Of a DNA stretch of 47,267 nt, positions 41,724-47,267 are shown in pieces; position 1 is the first letter of the stretch, and each line of letters begins with the position of its first letter. The DNA is taken from assembly GCA_036677685.1 (NCBI GenBank), contig JAVBWA010000028.1, forward strand, positions 1 through 47,267. The letters run 5' to 3'. A program made the translations under genes and the position numbers. The DNA comes from JAQUBU01 sp036677685. GTDB lineage: Bacteria; Bacillota; Syntrophomonadia; Syntrophomonadales; Syntrophomonadaceae. The notes below the pieces were generated by a model. It searched no databases, was not told where the DNA came from, and was given only the letters and a program-made list of their open reading frames with translations.

Positions 41724-42040
41724 CTTTTATCCGCTTTGTCCTCTTTACTTCCCTTTTGGTACTTGCATGTTAAAGATAAAAAATTTGTGCTTTCCGTAAT
41801 ACTATCATTAATTTGAGATCTGCGTTTCATGTATTCATCGATGTGCTTTACAGGGTGTACAGCCAGACCTGAAGGCCCAACCGGGTCTTCAGAATCGTCA
41901 GCAGGCCCAAAGGGCCGGTCCTTACCTGCCTATACATAAATGCTGTCTGCTCCATGCTGCGCCGTCCAAACTGGATTTTAATCTACTGTCCCATCTTCCC
42001 TGGCAACTTCTCTCACCGCTAAAATTGATTCAATTCCGGC
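41724..42040. other. 317-bp gap with hairpins, no gene
   Basis: Holds a hairpin at 41870-41891 (9-bp arms with one G-T wobble, 4-nt loop) and GGCCC/GGGCC at 41904-41916. The sequence between them is G/C-richer than its surroundings and may be a remnant of inserted DNA. I found no convincing reading frame. Confidence 0.45.
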
Positions 42041-43306
42041 TTAATCTCGATATTTTTCCGCAACGGCTAAAGCATCCTCAAGTATTCTATCTCTCAAAAA
42101 CGGTGGTTCAAGAACTTCAACCATGTCTCCCCACTGAAGTATCCAACTCTGTAATTCGCGTAATCCGCATATCTCGAATTGAAGAATAACTGATCCGTCT
42201 TCTCCTCTTTCAAGCAACTGCTGGCTGTGGTGATAATTTAAATTTAATACGCGTCTGGCGACATCAGGTGAGAACTTGAGTTTTACGGTTTGGACATCGT
42301 CATCGCAGAATACTCCCCAGCTATCACCGACATGTCTCCTTATTGAGAAACCTTTAGGGTATTTGAAGTTGATATTCTCCCGTAGGGAAATGCTTGATAT
42401 TTGATCCACTCTAAATGTTCTTGCTTCGCCCTTATTAACATCTTCTGCAATTAGGTACCATACGTTTCGTTTACTGACCAAACCTAAAGGTTCCAGTTCA
42501 CGAGCAGATATTTCACCATTAATTTTTTCGTAGTCGATCTTGATTCTGCAGGTTTGCAGGATAGCTTGTATAAGTCTGCTTAGACAATCCCCAAATTGTT
42601 CAGGATGAGCCAGGGTATCTCCCACAACATATATGCGCTCAGAAAATATTGCCGGACTTACCGATTTTTCCATAATCAAATGTTTCCCCAGCTGTTCTTT
42701 TGCTATGGATGTGGCATCCTGCAATAGAGTATTTTGGTATAGCATCATACCGACATAAACCGTTGCGGCACTTTCAGGCCTCAATTTTGGCAAAAATACT
42801 TCCTTTAGGCAGTATTTTTTATAACCCTGCGATGGGCGAAGTATGATTATTCCTATCTGTTCAAGTTCCTCAAGGTCCCTTTCAATCATCTTTTTCAAGG
42901 TGCTGTCGCTTTTCCCCTCCAGACCGCTGCGTTCCATTAAATCGGAATACAGATGCTTGAGTTCCTTCATGGAAAGGCCATCATCAGGAAGCGCATTATG
43001 CAGGTGATGATATAGATAAAGCAGGCGTTCCGAAGGACGGGGGCCTTTGTTCTTGGTTTTCTTTTCACTTAAGAACTTTTCAATTTCTTTATAGCTAAGC
43101 TTTCCTTTTTCAATCAGTACCGGATATTCGCCGTCTGTGCAAATTTCCGGATCACCTGCCATTGTATAAAGAATTGTATAGAGGGTGTTTTTATTGACCT
43201 TCGTTGCTTTCATTAAATCTTCTTCGGATATATCCTTATTCTGCAAAAGGCATTTTCTAATCTCAGCACTGGTATCCAGAATTCTGATAGCATGGTTGTC
43301 AATCAT
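42041..43306 (-). CDS. WYL-domain transcriptional regulator
   Basis: A 421-residue regulator. The N-terminal part has two helix-turn-helix-like segments (about 20-60 and 95-170; the second contains RPSERLLYLYHHLHNALPDD and DSTLKKMIERDLEEL). The WYL domain follows (about 225-320, with NVWYLIAEDV and the nearby RTFRVDQI). The last 90 residues form the WCX extension. WYL proteins sense nucleotide or nucleic-acid ligands and often repress phage-defence loci (BrxR, CapW). ATG 43306 has an AGGGGG site. Repeated TAGTTAAA sites directly upstream suggest autoregulation. Confidence 0.88.
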   Translation of the reverse strand: MIDNHAIRILDTSAEIRKCLLQNKDISEEDLMKATKVNKNTLYTILYTMAGDPEICTDGEYPVLIEKGKLSYKEIEKFLSEKKTKNKGPRPSERLLYLYHHLHNALPDDGLSMKELKHLYSDLMERSGLEGKSDSTLKKMIERDLEELEQIGIIILRPSQGYKKYCLKEVFLPKLRPESAATVYVGMMLYQNTLLQDATSIAKEQLGKHLIMEKSVSPAIFSERIYVVGDTLAHPEQFGDCLSRLIQAILQTCRIKIDYEKINGEISARELEPLGLVSKRNVWYLIAEDVNKGEARTFRVDQISSISLRENINFKYPKGFSIRRHVGDSWGVFCDDDVQTVKLKFSPDVARRVLNLNYHHSQQLLERGEDGSVILQFEICGLRELQSWILQWGDMVEVLEPPFLRDRILEDALAVAEKYRD

Positions 43307-43317
43307 GGCGAACCCCC

Positions 43318-43379
43318 TAACTAGTTAAAACCATATAATATTGGTACTTTAACTAATTTTCGCCAAAATTGTAGTTAAA
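43318..43379. promoter_or_regulatory. paired TAGTTAA inverted repeats, likely WYL regulator operators
   Basis: TAACTAGTTA (43318-43327) is a perfect palindrome. TTTAACTA (43348-43355) and TAGTTAAA (43372-43379) form a second inverted repeat with an inner AATTTT/AAAATT pair. The two centres are about 41 bp apart, four helical turns, immediately upstream of the WYL gene. Confidence 0.5.
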
Positions 43380-43475
43380 CCCTTCCATTAGAACAAATTA
43401 TTTTGTATGTACTACCGGCTAACTGAGGTGCTTCGGGTTTCAGGCAGCAAAGGAAGACCCTTTGAACCTGTAATC

Positions 43476-43628
43476 TTAGGCTTCAAGAATACTGTTAAAT
43501 TCCGGCCTGAATAGTCTCGATAAATCGATTGTCGGGCTCAGCAGAACCTCCTCTATCTCCTTTTTAAGGGAAAGCTTGCTATTCAAAACCTCTTCAACAA
43601 ATCTAAACGAATATTTGTGTAAAATCAT
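43476..43628 (-). pseudogene. truncated N-terminus resembling BglII-type restriction endonucleases
   Basis: ATG 43628 with AAGG seven bases upstream opens 50 codons. The sequence HKYSFRFVEEVLNSKLSLKK and SPTIDLSRLFRPEFNSILE follows the N-terminal pattern I recall from BglII/BstYI-like restriction endonucleases, which continue for about 150 more residues in full-length forms. The frame stops at TAA 43476 before any catalytic residues, so it is either a remnant or a short independent protein. It sits in the AT-rich region beside the WYL regulator. Confidence 0.45.
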
Positions 43629-43784
43629 GATCTAGCCTTACTACAGACGATTTACTTAATTTGTCGCATTTGAATTGTTTTAATACAAGTATGGAAGATT
43701 ATGGCGTGAAGGTGTAGAATTATTTTAGTTGTTAAAAGAAAACTCGTTTTTATTGATAATAAGCTTCAGGCAGGAATATTCTAA

Positions 43785-45107
43785 GTGGAAAAACTAATTT
43801 TAATAAAACATTTAAGCTATATAAAATGTTTAAGCTACGCTATACCTATAGTGGTTGTAGCCATTTCTATCTATTTAGCTTTTATTTATAAAGACTTTAC
43901 AAAAATTGAATCTGATCCCACCAAGACCTTCGCAGCCTTTATACATCATCTTTGGAATAAATTATTAAGTACAAAAAGAAAAGATTATTATGAATTACTT
44001 TACAGCCAAGATTTCATGAAGTGGGAGGATATAATTCTAAAGAGAATATACGGCTCAGAAGTCCCACTTATTAAAGTTTTTAATATTGAATATCCAGTGG
44101 CTTGTTATAGGGCATCAGAATTTATTAAGTACCCATTTTCTTCATTGTACAATGTTGATAGACTTCCCATGGAAATACATAAACTTGAATCAATGTCTAG
44201 AATTCAAAAACAATATAAAAGAATTATTAACAACACTATTAGACAGCCTAAATTAGTCGGTTTTGCATTAGATAGACTATATCTGGATGATAATATGAAT
44301 ATTATTTCTTTCACCTCTAAACTTTGCACTTATGAGAACAATCTATACACAAGTCACATATTGGAATACGAGTTATATAAGTGCTTCAAAAAAGAAGGCA
44401 AAAACAAAAATCCCAATAATCTTACATCAGCTGAAATACTTAAAATGTTACCCTTACGACATACTATTCATAAAGGATTAAGACCCACAGAAGTTATTAT
44501 TACCGGGAAAAATCGATTTTCTCTTCTTGGCGTCCAGGCTTTTGTTGTTTTTTTTGATAAAATGGACCATCAATATAAAGTCCTTATGATGAAACGCTCC
44601 GAAGATGTCGCAAACCGGCCAGGCTTCTACCAGTTTATTCCTTCAGGTGGATTTGAAATATTTGAGAATGTGGAAAATGATCGTGTTATTAAAAATAATT
44701 ATTCATTAATATACGCTCTATTCAGGGAATTTGTTGAAGAAATCTTTGGAGATCAAACATATCTGCACAATAAAGATGGCATACCAGTTGAAAATATCCT
44801 TAAAGATAAAAGGATAAGGCCAATAGTTGATGGTTTAATAAGAAATGACAGAAAAACATTTATAGAATATTTAGGGACTGTAACTTGCTTGGTTGAATTA
44901 AGAATGGAACATTCTTTTTTAATAAGAATTGATGATGAGAGTTTTTCTATGAACCAATTTAAGCCTGATCATGAAGGTATCGATATACAACTAGTGCCCT
45001 TAAAAGAAATTGAAGAATGGATTGAAGATAAAACAAAATTAAATCCAGGAAGTGCAGGGCTACTATATCTAGCGCTTCAACATAAATTGATTAAGGAAAT
45101 TATGTAA
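43785..45107 (+). CDS. membrane-anchored Nudix-domain protein
   Basis: A 440-residue protein. GTG 43785 has AGGA nine bases upstream. One membrane helix (about 17-36) anchors it. Residues about 45-240 form an unfamiliar domain rich in Tyr, Lys and Ile. A Nudix hydrolase domain follows (about 245-435): SGGFE (287-291) and REFVEE (314-319) with Gly322 fit the Nudix box, but the spacing between the Glu and REFVEE is about ten residues longer than in the classical G-x5-E-x7-RE-x2-EE. Nudix enzymes cleave nucleoside diphosphate derivatives; a membrane-bound form with its own N-terminal domain fits nucleotide-signal defence or sensing. AT-rich, probably acquired. Precise function unknown. Confidence 0.75.
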   Translation: MEKLILIKHLSYIKCLSYAIPIVVVAISIYLAFIYKDFTKIESDPTKTFAAFIHHLWNKLLSTKRKDYYELLYSQDFMKWEDIILKRIYGSEVPLIKVFNIEYPVACYRASEFIKYPFSSLYNVDRLPMEIHKLESMSRIQKQYKRIINNTIRQPKLVGFALDRLYLDDNMNIISFTSKLCTYENNLYTSHILEYELYKCFKKEGKNKNPNNLTSAEILKMLPLRHTIHKGLRPTEVIITGKNRFSLLGVQAFVVFFDKMDHQYKVLMMKRSEDVANRPGFYQFIPSGGFEIFENVENDRVIKNNYSLIYALFREFVEEIFGDQTYLHNKDGIPVENILKDKRIRPIVDGLIRNDRKTFIEYLGTVTCLVELRMEHSFLIRIDDESFSMNQFKPDHEGIDIQLVPLKEIEEWIEDKTKLNPGSAGLLYLALQHKLIKEIM

Positions 45108-45132
45108 CATATAGCATCAACAAATTTAAAAG

Positions 45133-45172
45133 AAACTGCTGCTTCGCCGGCGGTTTTCGTGCATCAAGGAAG
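45133..45172. repeat. terminator-like hairpin repeat, copy 1
   Basis: After the Nudix gene, AAACTGCTG (45134-45142) pairs with CGGCGGTTT (45148-45156) using two G-T wobbles, and is followed by TTTT. The sequence is clearly related to that at 46185-46222 (shared CTGCTGC..TC....GTTTT.GTGC), which follows the next gene. Confidence 0.5.
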
Positions 45173-45318
45173 ATTTACAATTACTGGGTAACACAATTTG
45201 TCAAATCAACAGTATAATATGAGTTTTTCGGGGTAACGGTGTGAGACACATTAATTATATAAACCTTGTATAAATTGGTCTTAAAACTATTTGATGAATA
45301 ATAGGAGAGTAAAGAAAT

Positions 45319-46175
45319 TTGACTAAAAAAATAGCTTTTAATTCCTTAAGGACAAAAAAATCAATAAAATGGCTTACTATATTTGGATCAATTGCAAGCA
45401 TTATTGCTCTTTTGTTGTTACCTTTTCAAAAAGAAGGGCTAAACGAAACAATAAAATAAAAGGAGATACCAATATTATACTTAAAGACTCAACAGTTCAT
45501 TCTGCTGAAAGTATATATAAACCATTAGAATATCAAAATAAATATAACGTATTGAACGGACAGAAACAAAATCCCTCTATAGGCTCCGATAGAAACAATT
45601 CTACAATTAAAATTGAAGGGAATAATAATACTTTAATTACCGATTTAAATATATCAAATAATTTAAATTCTTACGATTCCGCTAACGAAATTGATGAGCT
45701 TATTCAGGTTTTGAATCTACGAGCTGAATCATTGGAGCAAAATTTGAAAAACGAATATGAATTAACTGATATACAGCCTTATTTGGATAAATTTCAAGGA
45801 CTACATATTAGGCATATTGAAGCACTTGAAAAAGGCGATTTTATACTCGCACATGAACTTTTATCACAAATTCATAATTTATCATTTTCACTTGCTGAAA
45901 ATGAAGCAAATGCGAATGAGAAGATAATTGAAGACCAATATCCGTTTATTCAGTATTTACCCAAAAGCCCAATAGAGGTAGCAAATGAAAGTTATTTAAT
46001 TAATTATTATCTACTTGGGAAATCAGCTAATGTTGGTATTTATCCTATTTCATATAAAATAATAACCACCTATGGATCGTATCATAGTGAAAATAATAAA
46101 CCATCTTCTGAGAATTCAGAGGCCTTATATCAAATGATTATACGAGATATAAGTAAAGAAAAATCGCAGGAATAG
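45319..46175 (+). CDS. single-pass membrane protein with Asn-rich linker, apparently frameshifted
   Basis: TTG 45319 after AGGAG opens a frame with a clear membrane helix (KSIKWLTIFGSIASIIALLL) that stops at TAA 45457. The rest is in the -1 frame, open to 46175. Re-reading one A in the A-run at 45453-45456 joins the two as ETI-KIKGDTNIILKDS, a natural beta-like sequence, giving about 285 residues. Taken alone, the second frame's start (45369) lies over the helix in the wrong frame and makes little sense. After an Asn/Ser-rich linker with GNNN-type repeats (IKIEGNNNTLITDLNI) comes a helical C-terminal domain. The shift could be a mutation, a sequencing error or programmed slippage. No family recognised. 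Confidence 0.6.
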
Positions 46176-46184
46176 AAAATCTCG

Positions 46185-46222
46185 AAGCTGCTGCCTCAGC
46201 GACAGTTTTAGTGCTTAAGAGA
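46185..46222. repeat. terminator-like hairpin repeat, copy 2
   Basis: CTGCTGCCTCAGCGACAG (46188-46205) folds with one mismatch and is followed by TTTT. It aligns with the element at 45133-45172 and, like it, comes directly after a stop codon, so the two copies bracket the frameshifted membrane gene. Confidence 0.5.
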
Positions 46223-46323
46223 TAACGGTTCGGAAAGGCGTAGAAATGCCATGCCTGGCTGCTAGACGAGTATTGGAAGGCTCATTCGATAGATGAGGGG
46301 CAACGAGCTTCTACAGGTAGTAA

Positions 46324-46525
46324 TTATTTCTGGTGGGTCTTGCGGGGGCCATCGTTTTGGCGTTTATTTTGGTTAGTAAATACAATCAGTAATTGAAAGA
46401 GTGATAAATTTGGCCGCGAAATTGAAAGTAATAGAGCAGCTTCAAAAGAAATAGCCGATGCTAAGTTTCAGAATCTTGTAAATGGTTTAAACCCAACATT
46501 TAGTCCCGAAGAACCACAACCTTAG
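46324..46525 (+). pseudogene. decayed small membrane protein
   Basis: A frame with a hydrophobic stretch (LFLVGLAGAIVLAFILVSKY) runs 46324-46392 and stops. The next frame over, 46397-46525, reads SDKFGREIESNRAASKEIAD and then FQNLVNGLNPTFSPEEPQP before TAG. The two look like the membrane helix and cytoplasmic tail of one small protein separated by a frameshift. A further open stretch in a third frame (about 46490-46645) may be more of the same decay. The rest of the 480-bp region 46176-46655 holds hairpin repeat copy 2 and a patch near 46230-46320 with no frame. Confidence 0.4.
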
Positions 46526-46655
46526 CCCTTACCCCAAAAGCGAGGCAATAGAACTGTTTGGCCATAGTAATTTTCATCACGCTTTAGATAATGAGAAGTT
46601 CAAAATGATTGAGCTTTTTAGAATAACCGAAAGAATTTACTTATAAAGTTTAATC

Positions 46656-47195
46656 TTGTTTTGTTTGAATTTATTCAAAAGATTTGTATTTTTGAAAGAA
46701 GGTTTTGTAATAATTACGATTGATCAATTGAACAGATTTGTAAAAAACCCATATGAAGCCTTAATCTTAATTGCAATTTTATGGCTTTTTAAAGAGTTTT
46801 GGAAACGTTTTTATGAAGATCGCTCATACATTGATTCCAGAATTGATAAAACATTAGAGGCATATGGTATATTAGAAGTGTCCATTCTTCGACATATTCA
46901 AATTAAAGATCAACATCCATGGTTTTGTGAACAATATGGCCAGTTGTTTCCCTACCTTTCTAGATCAATAATTGATAAAATTAATAATCATCTTGAATAT
47001 GGCGATAATTCACAACTTACTGATGTCTTAAACTCTATAAAGTCAGAAGAAGAGATTATTAAAAAAGAACAAATACAAAGAACGACAATAATAAAAGGCA
47101 ATGGTCTTATAGAACAAATAGAGTATTATTTTAAAACTTCTCTATTCCCAATAGGTAGTGTAAATAATTTTGTGTATCCTTCAGTAGTAATCTGA
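46656..47195 (+). CDS. membrane-associated protein of unknown function
   Basis: An open frame of 179 codons with TTG 46656 as the earliest start; no strong ribosome site decides it, and AAAGAAGG at about 46694 may serve a start near IITIDQLNRF. A single hydrophobic segment (about 33-46: PYEALILIAILWLFK) is followed by an amphipathic, charged helical region (about 50-140) that looks cytoplasmic. No motif or family recognised. AT-rich like the other genes of this segment. The 72 bp after it contain no clear feature. Confidence 0.55.
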   Translation: MFCLNLFKRFVFLKEGFVIITIDQLNRFVKNPYEALILIAILWLFKEFWKRFYEDRSYIDSRIDKTLEAYGILEVSILRHIQIKDQHPWFCEQYGQLFPYLSRSIIDKINNHLEYGDNSQLTDVLNSIKSEEEIIKKEQIQRTTIIKGNGLIEQIEYYFKTSLFPIGSVNNFVYPSVVI

Positions 47196-47267
47196 ATTTA
47201 ATGGCTAACGGGCGAATAAATCTCCCCTGTAGCTAGCTTTAAGGGTATCAGCTGGCTCCGTTCCTGT

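Noticed and set aside
45108..47267. integron-like attC sites between the AT-rich genes
   Set aside because: TAACGG-like strings and hairpins occur, but the paired core sites (RYYYAAC/GTTRRRY) of attC are not present and no integrase is in the window.
1..47267. CRISPR array, tRNA, rRNA or intact insertion sequence
   Set aside because: No regularly spaced repeats, no cloverleaf-like or rRNA-like sequence and no transposase frame were recognised on either strand.

Overview
The window looks like a chromosomal segment of a low-to-moderate GC, Gram-positive, S-layer-bearing Clostridia-type bacterium; a Syntrophomonas-like organism is my best guess. The basis is the B. subtilis/streptococcal-style capsule control set (PHP phosphatase, YveK-like co-polymerase, separate BY-kinase), two SLH-domain exoproteins, purine-rich Shine-Dalgarno sites with frequent GTG/TTG starts, and two HD-GYP proteins. 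No rRNA, tRNA, CRISPR array or intact transposase was recognised.

Layout. (1) About 0.1-6.8 kb, minus strand: a nonulosonic (legionaminic/sialic-type) acid operon in the order legB, legC, DUF6385-like surface protein, neuC/legG, neuB/legI, neuD/legH-like acetyltransferase, with a good sigma-A-type promoter at 6758-6785. A second DUF6385-like protein is transcribed divergently from 6829. (2) 7.8-9.7 kb: a PAS-PAS-GGDEF-HD-GYP cyclic-di-GMP enzyme. (3) 10-36 kb, almost all minus strand: a large exopolysaccharide/cell-wall glycopolymer locus. Its supply genes make GDP-mannose (manC, phosphomannomutase), GDP-L-fucose (gmd, fcl), UDP-galactose (galE) and a UDP-ManNAcA-type uronate (wecC). Its assembly genes are a WbaP-type initiating phosphosugar transferase, three GT4 glycosyltransferases, a Wzy-like polymerase, a MurJ-family flippase, a YveK/Wzz-like co-polymerase, a BY-kinase and a CpsB-type phosphatase. 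Two SLH proteins sit at its upstream end. The central part (about 14.6-24.3 kb) is visibly more AT-rich than its flanks, as expected for the exchangeable serotype-specific core.

(4) 36.3-41.7 kb: mixed housekeeping and regulatory genes: an XRE repressor with a perfect 16-bp palindrome at its start, a GNAT acetyltransferase, a TerB-like/BRCT protein, a 49-residue Cys/Trp-rich protein, a receiver-PAS-HD-GYP regulator, a small membrane protein and a membrane-anchored HtrA-like protease. (5) 42-47.2 kb: an AT-rich accessory segment with a WYL-domain regulator and its likely operators, a truncated restriction-endonuclease-like fragment, a membrane-anchored Nudix protein with an expanded Nudix box, a frameshifted membrane protein, decayed ORFs and another small membrane protein. 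This segment looks like a defence or conflict island and is the least explained part of the window.

How it works together: the polysaccharide locus builds an undecaprenyl-linked, fucose/uronate-containing polymer. Its polymerisation is tuned by the kinase/phosphatase pair. The nonulosonic acid operon probably decorates surface proteins, possibly the DUF6385-like proteins encoded with it. SLH proteins and cyclic-di-GMP enzymes suggest coordinated remodelling of the envelope. A short motif, C[GA]CAATGTNAC, recurs upstream of three of the minus-strand transcription units of the polysaccharide locus (manC, wbaP, large SLH gene) and may tie them to one regulator.
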